A stretch of DNA of 64,000 nucleotides, taken from the NCBI RefSeq assembly GCF_020216025.1, contig NZ_JAIWNC010000044.1, forward strand, positions 1-64,000, read 5' to 3'. Numbering within the stretch: the first letter of the stretch is position 1; every line of letters begins with the position of its first letter. The notes beneath the pieces are model-generated. The model had not been told where the DNA came from, searched no databases, and saw only the letters and a program-made list of their open reading frames with translations. Source of the DNA: Jidongwangia harbinensis. GTDB lineage: Bacteria > Actinomycetota > Actinomycetes > Mycobacteriales > Micromonosporaceae. Of the stretch, positions 42,683 through 50,254 are shown in pieces. A program made the position numbers and the translations under genes.

Positions 42683-44025
42683 TTCCCGATGACCTGGTTC
42701 ATGTTCTGAGCGAACTGCTGCGGCGTGATGTCGGTCTGGAACAGCTTGCCGATGTTGTCCAGGAGCGCCTCGGCCGCGGTCGGGCTGAGCGCCTGGTCCC
42801 ACGACTGCTGGAAGGTCTTGGCCTTCGACGAGGTCTCGTAGACGAACTTCAGGAACTCGGCGTCCTTGCTGGCGCTGATGGCGGCCTCGGTCCCCTTCAC
42901 GATCGGCACGCTACCGCTCTCGATCCACTCCTTGTTCTCCGCGTCGGAGAGCACGGCCTCCTTGAAGAACGCCTTGGCGGCGTCCTTCTCGGCGGCGGTG
43001 GCCTTGGAGGAGATCGCCAGGTACTGGCCGGGGTTGCCCACCGTGTTGGAGGGGTCGCCCTTGCCGCCCTCGACCGGCGGGAAGTTCATCCAGCCCAGCT
43101 TGCCGCTGGAGACGAAGTCGCCGCCGTCGGCCTTCATGCCGCCGTAGGTCCAGGTGCCGTGCAGCATCATCGCGGCGCGGCCGGTGTACAGCAGCGCCTG
43201 GTCCGCGTTCGAGTCCGCGGTGACCGAGGCGAAGCCCTTGTTGAAGCCGTTCGCGTTGATCAGCTTCTGCATCTCGGTCAGCGCCTGGATCGACGCCGGG
43301 TGGTTCCACGCGTCCTTCTGACCGTCGAAGACAGCCTGGAAGACCTCGCTGCCGCCGATGCGGTCGTAGAGGAACTCGAGCCACATCATGTTCGTCCACA
43401 GCGACTGGCCACCGAGCGAGAACGGCGCGATCTTCTCCGCGTTGAAGCGCGGCACCAGCGACATGATCTCGCCCCACGACTGCGGCGGCTGAGCGCCGAT
43501 CTTCGCGAAGGCGTCCTTGTTGTAGAAGAGCACGATCGGCGCCACGGTCTCGGCCGGCATCGCGTAGATCTTGCCGTTCACGGTGGCGGCACCGAACGAC
43601 GACGGGAACAGGCGGTCCTTGACCGCGGCGTTCTCGCTGAACCACGAGGTGAGGTCCTCGACCTGGCCGGCCTCGACCCAGCTCTTCAGGCCGCCGCCAC
43701 CCCAGCCCCAGATGATGGTGGGCGCCTGGCCGGCACCGAGGGCGGTCTTGATCTTGGTCTTGTACGCGTCGTTCTGGAACGTGGTCGCGGTGATCTTCTG
43801 GTCCGCGTGCGCGTCGTTCCAGCGCTTCACCGTGTTCGAGCGGATGCCCTCGCCGGGCTGGCCGGTGAGGAACCAGTAGCTGGCGCCACCACCGCTGCCA
43901 CCACCGGTGTTCGAGTCGCCGCCACCGCTCGGGCCGTCGCTGCCACATGCGGCGAGGGCCGCGGCAGCACCGGCACCGATGCCGAGGCTGAGAAGGTTAC
44001 GACGAGATATCGTCCTGCGTTCCAC
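42679..44025 (-). CDS. Oligosaccharide-binding lipoprotein (BxlE/CebE-like)
   Basis: The 448-residue family 1 solute-binding protein has an RR-containing signal (SRRNLLSLG) and lipobox LAAC with Cys27, then a Gly/Ser linker. The mature part has WFLTGQPGEG, WGWGGGGLKSW, GKIYAMPAETVAPIVLFYNKDAFAKIG and GTWTYGG, features of beta-oligosaccharide-binding proteins. Xylobiose/xylo-oligosaccharides are the best guess because CGAAA-N-TTTCG sites flank the divergent promoters; cellobiose is the alternative. The GTG at 44025 has GGAG upstream. Confidence 0.88.
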   Translation of the reverse strand: MERRTISRRNLLSLGIGAGAAAALAACGSDGPSGGGDSNTGGGSGGGASYWFLTGQPGEGIRSNTVKRWNDAHADQKITATTFQNDAYKTKIKTALGAGQAPTIIWGWGGGGLKSWVEAGQVEDLTSWFSENAAVKDRLFPSSFGAATVNGKIYAMPAETVAPIVLFYNKDAFAKIGAQPPQSWGEIMSLVPRFNAEKIAPFSLGGQSLWTNMMWLEFLYDRIGGSEVFQAVFDGQKDAWNHPASIQALTEMQKLINANGFNKGFASVTADSNADQALLYTGRAAMMLHGTWTYGGMKADGGDFVSSGKLGWMNFPPVEGGKGDPSNTVGNPGQYLAISSKATAAEKDAAKAFFKEAVLSDAENKEWIESGSVPIVKGTEAAISASKDAEFLKFVYETSSKAKTFQQSWDQALSPTAAEALLDNIGKLFQTDITPQQFAQNMNQVIGK

Positions 44026-44379
44026 GCTGGGTCTCCGTACTCGAGAGCCGCGGGCTCCCGCGGCGGGTCGATGTCTGAGGCAGTGATTGCCGGTCAGATC
44101 CTCCGTCGCGATTCTGCCTGTAAATGCTTGGCGAAACGGCTGAAACTTTCGACCGGCGTCCGTAAGTTAACGTGAGATTTCGTTAACGTAGGATTTCCGA
44201 TTGGGTGTGTCAAGGGTCTTGATGCTCAAGTGCCGTTGGAGCGAGAGTGAACGTCACTGCAGGCACTTCAGGCTCGTGGCACCCCCTGACCCCGGGTCAC
44301 GGTCCGGTCGCGACCGCATCTCGGAAGGCTACCGAAAGTTTCGGGAAGTCTTCCCCATCTTGCTCGAAGGAGAGCTATC
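44026..44379. promoter_or_regulatory. Divergent control region of the bxl-like locus
   Basis: Three operator candidates are seen in 354 bases. TGAAACTTTCGA (44141-44152) lies on the transporter side. CCGAAAGTTTCGG (44332-44344), a 13-bp palindrome with one central base, is 36 bases before the GH3 start. Between them is a 16-bp tandem direct repeat, GTTAACGTGAGATTTC then GTTAACGTAGGATTTC (44166-44197), which also forms GTTAACG-N8-CGTTAAC. Such sites suit LacI-family repressors, and a LacI gene ends this locus. The region is AT-richer than the surroundings. Confidence 0.65.
44332..44344. promoter_or_regulatory. Operator candidate CCGAAAGTTTCGG upstream of GH3
   Basis: This is a 13-bp palindrome of the form CGAAA-N-TTTCG. 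Bxl-type LacI repressors of streptomycetes are described as binding CGAA-N-TTCG inverted repeats, and CGAAA boxes are known upstream of actinomycete xylanase genes. The same site recurs at 51958-51970. Confidence 0.6.
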
Positions 44380-46857
44380 GTGACGACTTCGCAACCGACC
44401 CCCACGGCTGAACGGGTGGACGCGCCGTGGAACAACACGACGCTGCCCGTGGCTGAGCGGGTCGATCTCCTCCTCGAGCAGATGACACTTGAGGAGAAGG
44501 TAGCTCAGTTGGGCAGCCGCTGGGTCGGCAACGACGTGGACCCACTCGGATCTGAGACCGAATCGGTGTCCGAGGACCCGGAATCCGCCCACAATGTGGC
44601 ACCGATGCAGGACGTGTTCGTCGCCTCGGGCACGATTCCGCTCGAGGAAGCGAGCCGAAACGGTCTCGGCCACCTCACCCGGATCTATGGCAGCGTGCCG
44701 GTCACCCCCGCGGAGGGCGCCGCCGAACTGATCCGGCAGCAGCACATCGTGCTCGCCAACTCCCGCCTGGGCGTGCCGGCGCTGGTGCACGAGGAGTGCC
44801 TGACCGGCTTCACCACCTACGGCGCGACGATCTACCCGGCCGCGATCGCCTGGGGCGCCACCTTCGACGCCGACCTGATCGAGCGGATGGCCGCCGCGAT
44901 CGGCCGCGACATGGCCGCGGTCGGAGTGCACCAGGGCCTCTCCCCCGTGCTGGACGTGGTCCGCGACTACCGCTGGGGCCGGGTCGAGGAGACCATCGGC
45001 GAGGACCCCTACCTGGTGGCCATGCTGGGCTCCGCGTACGTCCGGGGCCTGCAGAGCGCCGGTGTGCTCGCCTGCCTCAAGCACTTCGCCGGCTACTCCG
45101 CCTCCCGGGCCGCCCGGAACCACGGCCCGGTCCCGATGGGCCGGCGCGAGCTGATGGACGCCATCCTGCCGACCTTCGAGACCGCGGTGACGCTGGCCGG
45201 TGCCGCCTCCGTGATGAACTCCTACTCGGACGTGGACGGCGTCCCGGCCGCCGCGGACCCGTGGCTGATGACCGAGCTGCTGCGCGACCAGTGGGGCTTC
45301 ACCGGCACCGTGGTCTCCGACTACTGGGCCGTGCCGTTCCTGGCCACGATGCACCGCGTCGCGGGAGACTTCGACGAGGCCGGCGCGCAGGCCCTCACCG
45401 CCGGCATCGACGTGGAACTGCCCGACACGCTGGGCTTCGGCGCCGGCCTGGTGGAGCGGGTCCGGCGCGGCGAGCTGTCCGAGGAACTGGTGGACCGGGC
45501 CGCCCGGCGCCTGCTGACCCAGAAGGTGGAACTGGGGCTGCTCGATCCCGACTGGACGCCCGAGGGCTCGGTGGCCCGCGCCGCCGCCACGAACCTCGAC
45601 TCCGCCGAGAACCGGGCGCTGGCCCGCGAGATGGCCGAGCGCTCGATCATCCTGCTGGACGCCGGCACCGCCCTGCCGCTGACCGGCGCCGACCGGCCCA
45701 CGCTCGGCAAGGTGGCCGTGGTCGGCCCCACCGCGGCCGACCCACGCACGTTCATGGGCTGCTACGCGTTCCCCAACCACGTCCTGCCCCGCTACCCCGA
45801 CCTGGGTCTCGGCCTCGAGGTGCAGAACGCGGTGGAGGCGCTGCGCGCCGAGCTGCCCGGCACCGAGGTGGTCCACCGGAAGGGCTGCGACGTGCAGAGC
45901 GACGACCGGTCCGGCTTCGCCGACGCGGTCGCCGCGGCCCGGGACGCGGACCTGTGCGTGGCCATGGTCGGCGACCTGGCCGGCCTGTTCGGCAAGGGTA
46001 CGTCCGGCGAGGGCTGCGACGCCGCGGACCTGCGACTGCCCGGCGTCCAGGCGGAACTGGTCGCCGAGCTGCTGGCCACCGGTACGCCGGTGGTCGTGGT
46101 GGTGGTCTCCGGCCGCCCGTACGCGCTGGGCGACGTGCACGCCCGGGCCGCCGGCCTGGTCCAGGCGTTCATGCCCGGCGAGGAGGGCGGCGCGGCGATC
46201 GCCGGCGTGCTGTCCGGCCGGCTCCAGCCCACCGGCAAGCTGCCCGTGCAGATCCCCCGGCACATCGGCGGCCAGCCCGGCACCTACCTGCAGCCGCCGC
46301 TCGGCGTCGGGAACGACGGGATCAGCAACCTGGACCCGGCGCCGCTGTTCCCGTTCGGCTACGGCACCAGCTACACCACGTTCCAGGTGGACGAGCTGCG
46401 GATCAGCGACACCGAGGTGGCCACGGACGGCGAGTTCACGGTGTCCGCCCGGGTCCGCAACACCGGACCGCGGGCCGGCAGCGAGGTGGTCCAGCTCTAC
46501 CTGCACGACGTGCTCGCGCAGGTGACCCGGCCGGTCAAGCAGCTGGTCGGCTTCGCCCGGGTCACCCTGGAGCCGGGCGAGGAGGCCGGGGTACGGTTCG
46601 CCGTACACGCCGACCGGACCGCGTTCACCGGCCGCGACCTGCAGCGCATCGTCGAGCCCGGCGAGATCGAGGTCTTCGTCGGCACGTCGGCGGAACACCT
46701 GCCGCTGCGCGACACGGTCCGGCTGACCGGCCCACTGCGGGTGGTCGGCAGCGACCGGCGGCTGGTCACCCCGGTCGAGGTCAGTACGACCGCCGACCTC
46801 GGGCTTCCCGACGGACCGGGCGCCGGGAACACCGCGCCGAGCCCCGTCAACGCCTAG
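44380..46857 (+). CDS. GH3 beta-xylosidase / beta-glucosidase
   Basis: The 825-residue three-domain enzyme (GH3 barrel, alpha/beta sandwich, C-terminal fibronectin-III-like domain at about 690-800) lacks a signal peptide, so it cleaves imported oligosaccharides in the cytoplasm. The nucleophile Asp is in GTVVSDYWAVPF; KHFAGYSAS and RVEETIGEDPYL hold substrate-binding residues. Gene order and the nearby CGAAA-N-TTTCG sites suggest a BxlA-type beta-xylosidase, but GH3 specificity cannot be settled by eye. The GTG at 44380 has AAGGAG with about 7-base spacing. The LacI regulator follows after 11 bases. Confidence 0.9.
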   Translation: MTTSQPTPTAERVDAPWNNTTLPVAERVDLLLEQMTLEEKVAQLGSRWVGNDVDPLGSETESVSEDPESAHNVAPMQDVFVASGTIPLEEASRNGLGHLTRIYGSVPVTPAEGAAELIRQQHIVLANSRLGVPALVHEECLTGFTTYGATIYPAAIAWGATFDADLIERMAAAIGRDMAAVGVHQGLSPVLDVVRDYRWGRVEETIGEDPYLVAMLGSAYVRGLQSAGVLACLKHFAGYSASRAARNHGPVPMGRRELMDAILPTFETAVTLAGAASVMNSYSDVDGVPAAADPWLMTELLRDQWGFTGTVVSDYWAVPFLATMHRVAGDFDEAGAQALTAGIDVELPDTLGFGAGLVERVRRGELSEELVDRAARRLLTQKVELGLLDPDWTPEGSVARAAATNLDSAENRALAREMAERSIILLDAGTALPLTGADRPTLGKVAVVGPTAADPRTFMGCYAFPNHVLPRYPDLGLGLEVQNAVEALRAELPGTEVVHRKGCDVQSDDRSGFADAVAAARDADLCVAMVGDLAGLFGKGTSGEGCDAADLRLPGVQAELVAELLATGTPVVVVVVSGRPYALGDVHARAAGLVQAFMPGEEGGAAIAGVLSGRLQPTGKLPVQIPRHIGGQPGTYLQPPLGVGNDGISNLDPAPLFPFGYGTSYTTFQVDELRISDTEVATDGEFTVSARVRNTGPRAGSEVVQLYLHDVLAQVTRPVKQLVGFARVTLEPGEEAGVRFAVHADRTAFTGRDLQRIVEPGEIEVFVGTSAEHLPLRDTVRLTGPLRVVGSDRRLVTPVEVSTTADLGLPDGPGAGNTAPSPVNA

Positions 46858-46868
46858 GAGCAGGGGCT

Positions 46869-47933
46869 GTGCCCTCCCGGGACGGACGCGCAACGCTCGC
46901 CACGGTCGCCGCATCGGCCGGAGTGTCCGTGGCGACCGTGTCCAAGGTGCTCAACGGCCGGTCCGACGTGGGTCCCGCGACCCGGGCGCTGGTGGAGACG
47001 CTGCTGCGGCAACACCAGTACCCGGTGCGGCGGCCCGCGTCGGTGCGGCGCGGTGCCGCCACGGCCCGCATCGAGCTGCTGTTCAGCTATCCGATGAACG
47101 CGTACTCCACCGAAGTCATGCAGGGCGTCCTGGACGCCGCCACCGAGACCGGCGTGTCCGTCGCGGTCAGCGTCGGCGGCCGCCGGCACGCCGAGGCGGA
47201 GAACCCGCGGGTGTGGGCACGCGACCTGGCCGCGGCCGGCCGGCAGGCGGTCATCACGGTGGTCGACGACCTCACCGCCGACGACCTGCAGTCGCTGTCC
47301 CGGGCCCGCCTCCCGCTCGTCGTGGTGGACCCGCGCAGCGTCCCGCGGGCCCGGGTGACCAGCGTAGGATCGACCAACTTCGCCGGCGGGCTGGCCGCCG
47401 CGCAGCACCTGTTGTCGCTGGGCCACCGCCGCATCGCCTACCTCGGCGGCCCGGCCGCGGCCGCCCACAACCAGGCGCGGCTGCACGGCTACCGGGCCGC
47501 CCTGGAGGCCGAGGGCGCCCCGGCACCGGAGACCTACGTGCGCACCGGCCAGTTCCACTACGAGGACGGCGTGACCGGCGCGGCCGCCCTGCTCGACCTG
47601 GCGGAGCCGCCGACCGCGGTGTTCGCGGGCAGCGACGAGACCGCGGCCGGGGTGATCGAGGCGGCCCGGGCGCGGCAGCTGCGCATCCCGGAGGATCTGA
47701 GCGTGGTCGGCTTCGACGACACCCAGGTGGCCCGGTTCTCCTCCCCGCCACTCACCACGGTCCGCCAGCCGTTGCGCGAGATGGGCGCGGTCGCGGTCCG
47801 CACCGCCCTACGCCTGGCCGCCGGCCAGAAACTGGATTCCCACCACGTGGAGCTGGCAACCGAGCTGGTGGTCCGCGAGTCCACGGCCCCGCCCGCGCGC
47901 ACCGCGCCCGCGCCCCGGGCCCCTACGCCGTAA
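46869..47933 (+). CDS. LacI-family repressor of the bxl-like locus
   Basis: The 354-residue regulator has an N-terminal LacI HTH (about 9-60; TVAASAGVSVATVSKVLNG) and a periplasmic-binding-protein-like sensor domain containing GHRRIAYLGGP, VFAGSDETAAGVIEAAR and PEDLSVVGFDDTQVARFSSPPLTTVRQP. It is co-transcribed with GH3 and most likely binds the CGAAA-N-TTTCG sites in the divergent region, being released by the imported sugar. The last 20 residues are Pro/Ala-rich. The GTG at 46869 has AGGAG and AGGGG upstream. Confidence 0.9.
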   Translation: MPSRDGRATLATVAASAGVSVATVSKVLNGRSDVGPATRALVETLLRQHQYPVRRPASVRRGAATARIELLFSYPMNAYSTEVMQGVLDAATETGVSVAVSVGGRRHAEAENPRVWARDLAAAGRQAVITVVDDLTADDLQSLSRARLPLVVVDPRSVPRARVTSVGSTNFAGGLAAAQHLLSLGHRRIAYLGGPAAAAHNQARLHGYRAALEAEGAPAPETYVRTGQFHYEDGVTGAAALLDLAEPPTAVFAGSDETAAGVIEAARARQLRIPEDLSVVGFDDTQVARFSSPPLTTVRQPLREMGAVAVRTALRLAAGQKLDSHHVELATELVVRESTAPPARTAPAPRAPTP

Positions 47934-48168
47934 CCCCGCCTCATCCCCCTCATCCCCCCCATCCCCTCATCCCCCCTCACTCCCTCCGCCGCCTCACCTC
48001 CTCCGCCGCCTCACCCCCTCCGCCCCTCCGCCGCCTCCGCCCCTCCGCCGCCTCCGCCCCTCCGCCGCCTACCCCCTCCCCTCCTCAGCCCCTCCGCCCT
48101 TCACCCGCTCCGCCGTTTCGCCGCCTCACCCCTCGCCGCCTCGCCGCCTCGCCGCCTCGCCGCCTCGC
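47934..48168 (+). terminator. C-rich, G-poor tract after lacI, candidate Rho-dependent terminator
   Basis: Directly after the LacI stop the plus strand is about 230 bases of mostly C and T (CCTCATCCCC and CTCCGCCGCC units). RNA from this strand would be C-rich, purine-poor and little structured, which is what Rho needs to load. No intrinsic hairpin occurs before 48169. The composition is plain; the role is an inference. Confidence 0.4.
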
Positions 48169-48239
48169 CGATCTTGGAATTGTGGTGGGGACAAAAGCCG
48201 TATCGCACCGACGAATCGGGCACCACAACCCCAAGATCG
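48169..48239. repeat. Imperfect inverted repeat with CGATCTTGG arms
   Basis: The left arm (CGATCTTGG-aa-TTGTGGTG, 48169-48187) and right arm (CACCACAA-cc-CCAAGATCG, 48221-48239) pair at 17 of 19 positions around a 33-base loop. A related arm pair occurs at 13927-14007. Confidence 0.65.
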
Positions 48240-48360
48240 CCGGCGTTCGGCGAGAGGCGGCACTTCTCGGACCTGAGTGCGCGGCGCATGCCGGGCCCGC
48301 GAACACCGGCACGCCGCGCGTCGACCTGCGTAGCGCGCCTCAGTGGAACGCCACGGTCCT

Positions 48361-48438
48361 TATCGGGCGCTCATAACGACGTTGGTGTACCACTGGAGCG
48401 CTCCAGTGGTACACCAACGTCGTCACAGGCGCCCGATA
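48361..48438. repeat. Dispersed palindrome family, longest copy with outer arms
   Basis: The core at 48376-48423 is a 48-bp perfect palindrome, halves ACGACGTTGGTGTACCACTG+GAGC and its complement. Outside it, after 5 unpaired bases on each side, TATCGGGCGC (48361-48370) pairs with GCGCCCGATA (48429-48438). The whole can fold into a 34-bp, once-bulged cruciform. The segment ATAACGACGTTGGTGTACCA (48373-48392) is repeated directly at 48436-48455. Confidence 0.9.
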
Positions 48439-48719
48439 ACGACGTTGGTGTACCAGTGAGGCGGCCGGGTTGGGTGGCGGCACGTCGAGCCGGGCGGCGG
48501 CGCAGCGCGGTGAGGTGTGCTGCCGGATACGGGGCAGGACGTGATGTCGTCGCACCGGAAGCCGAGGATGCGCTGGTCCTCGCCCGGCGCCGGAGCACCC
48601 ACAACAAGAAAGGGCCGAGGCCGGCGCGCCGGCCGGGGCGCGCCGACCGGCCCGGAGGCGACCTCAGCCGCCTGGCCGGCCAAGGACCTCCGAAGAGGCC
48701 CTCAGCGGCGATTCAGTGC

Positions 48720-48840
48720 TGGCCATCAGGCCGTGGTGCTTGGCCATCAAGCCGTAGAACTGGCCATCAAGCCGTAGAACTGGCCGTCAAGCCGTGGAAC
48801 TGGCCGTCGGAACGGGGAGCTGACCGTCAGGCCGTGGTGC
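48720..48840 (-). repeat. 20-bp tandem repeat overlapping the CE1 stop codon
   Basis: Units resembling TGGCCRTCAAGCCGTRGAAC begin at 48741, 48761, 48781, 48801 and 48821 in exact 20-base register, with one more at 48720. The 48821 unit (TGACCGTCAGGCCGTGGTGC) contains the last codons and stop of the CE1-CBM2 gene on the minus strand, so the array looks like serial duplication of the gene's 3' terminus. Confidence 0.8.
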
Positions 48841-50182
48841 AGGTCGAGCCGTTCAGCGTGAACGACGTCGGTGACGCGGTGCTGCCGGTGTGCGTGGCCT
48901 GGAAGCCGATACCCACCGAGGCGCCGGCTGCCAGGTTGGCGTTGTAGGACGCGTTGCGGGCGGTGACCGCGCCGCTGGTCGGTGAGTACGTGGCGTTCCA
49001 CCCGGAGGTGATGGCCTGGCCGGCGGGGAGCGTGAAGCCGAGCGTCCAGCCGTTGATCGCCGCGGTGCCGGTGTTGGTGATGCTGATCGACGCGGTCAGG
49101 CCGGTGCTCCACGGGTTCACGGTGTACGTCACCCGGCAGGCACCGGGCTCCGCGGGCGGGTTCGACGGCGGATTGGACGGCGGGTTCGAGGGCGGGTTCG
49201 ACGGCGGGTTCGAGGGTGGATTGGACGGCGGGTTCGACGGCGGGGTGGACGGGGTGGTGCCGTTCAGCCCGAGGAACGCGACCGCCATCTCGGCCATCCC
49301 GTTCAGCGGCAGCGAGTGGCCGACGCCCGCCACGCTGATGCCCTCGACCGGCGCCTGCACCGAGGTGGAGCCGTAGCGGGTACGGGTCCAGTTCGGCTGC
49401 GGCGTGTCGGTGAGCACCGGCGTCTGGCTGATGCCGTGCACGTTCGTCCACTGCTCGATCGCCTCGTTGAAGTTCGGGTACCGCAGCGTGTCGTCGGTGA
49501 CGCCGTGGAAGAGCTGCATGCGCGGCCGCGGGCCGGTGTAGCCGGGGTACGCGTTGCGGACCAGGTCGCCCCACGCCTGCGGGGTCCGGTTGATCTGGCC
49601 CTGGGCGCAGGCGCTGTTCCATCCGGAGCCGTCGGTGGTGGCGAAGCACGCGAACGGCACGCCCATGAACGAGGAGCCGGCCCGGAACACATCGGGGTAC
49701 GCGCCGAGCAGCACGTTCGTCATCATGCCGCCGGACGAGGCGCCGGTGGCGAACGTGCGGTTCGGGTCGGTGCCGTACCGCTGCTGGACGTACCGGACCA
49801 TGGACACGATGCCGACCGGGTCGCTGCCGCCGTTGTGGGTCAGCGCGGCCGACGACGACACGTCGAAGCACTGTCCGGAGCGGGTGGCGGACGGGTAGAC
49901 GACGATGAAGCCGTACTGGTCGGCCAGCGCGGCGAACCGGGTGCCGGAGTAGAACGCCGGGCCGGTGCCGGTGCAGTAGTGGTTCGCGACCAGCAGCGCC
50001 GGGTTGGTGGCCAGCCGGTCCGGCACGTACAGGTGCATGCGCAGGTTGCTGGGGTTGGTGCCGAAGTTGGTGACCTCCTGCAGGGAGGCTGCCGACGCCG
50101 GGCTCGCCATGGTCAGTACCCCGGCGCCGAGGGCGACCGCGGCGGCGGCGCTCGCGAGCAGGGTGCGGAGTGGTCGTCGCAT
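48827..50182 (-). CDS. Secreted CE1-type esterase with CBM2 (acetylxylan/feruloyl esterase-like)
   Basis: The 451-residue protein has a signal peptide (about 1-32, ASA), an esterase domain of the PHB-depolymerase/CE1 type (about 33-305) and a C-terminal CBM2 (about 350-451) that binds cellulose or xylan. The nucleophile is in ATGASSGGMMTNVLLGAYPD; acid and His are in HGVTDDTLRYPN and VAGVGHSLPL. The linker is eight NPPS repeats. CBM2 is marked by the Cys near its ends and the Trp residues in VNPWSTGL, NGWTLGF and SGWNATY. It follows the GH10 gene by 72 bases, which contain a hairpin. De-esterification of xylan next to a xylanase is a sensible pairing. Confidence 0.9.
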   Translation of the reverse strand: MRRPLRTLLASAAAAVALGAGVLTMASPASAASLQEVTNFGTNPSNLRMHLYVPDRLATNPALLVANHYCTGTGPAFYSGTRFAALADQYGFIVVYPSATRSGQCFDVSSSAALTHNGGSDPVGIVSMVRYVQQRYGTDPNRTFATGASSGGMMTNVLLGAYPDVFRAGSSFMGVPFACFATTDGSGWNSACAQGQINRTPQAWGDLVRNAYPGYTGPRPRMQLFHGVTDDTLRYPNFNEAIEQWTNVHGISQTPVLTDTPQPNWTRTRYGSTSVQAPVEGISVAGVGHSLPLNGMAEMAVAFLGLNGTTPSTPPSNPPSNPPSNPPSNPPSNPPSNPPSNPPAEPGACRVTYTVNPWSTGLTASISITNTGTAAINGWTLGFTLPAGQAITSGWNATYSPTSGAVTARNASYNANLAAGASVGIGFQATHTGSTASPTSFTLNGSTCTTA

Positions 50183-50207
50183 CCGATGTCCTCACGTCCG
50201 AGGTGGA

Positions 50208-50242
50208 CCGGCGCGACGAACCGGGAAGGCCCGTCGCGCCGG
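50208..50242 (-). terminator. Hairpin between GH10 and CE1 genes
   Basis: CCGGCGCGACG and CGTCGCGCCGG form an 11-bp stem around a 13-base loop in the 72-base gap. There is little room for a separate CE1 promoter, so this may be an attenuator or mRNA-processing/stability hairpin. Confidence 0.5.
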
Positions 50243-50254
50243 CATGGCGGTGGA

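Larger units (their letters stand above)
47934..48826. other. Non-coding interval with C-rich tract, palindromes and tandem repeats
   Basis: No gene is supported in this 893-base gap between the convergent LacI (+) and CE1 (-) genes. In order it holds a C/T-rich tract (47934-48168), an imperfect inverted repeat (48169-48239), the longest dispersed palindrome (48361-48438 with outer arms), an extra half-copy (48436-48455), and a 20-bp tandem repeat that runs into the CE1 stop (48720-48840). Frames seen here are short, arginine- and proline-rich, and lack start signals. Confidence 0.6.

Noticed and set aside
40849..47933. Cellobiose (cebEFG) assignment for the sugar locus
   Set aside because: Gene order alone fits both ceb and bxl systems, but the operators flanking it are CGAAA-N-TTTCG rather than TGGGAGCGCTCCCA, so xylobiose is preferred; kept as an alternative only.
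48174..48947. 257-codon frame in the LacI-CE1 gap
   Set aside because: It is built from the inverted repeat, the long palindrome and the 20-bp array, has no domain, and ends antisense in the CBM2 coding region.
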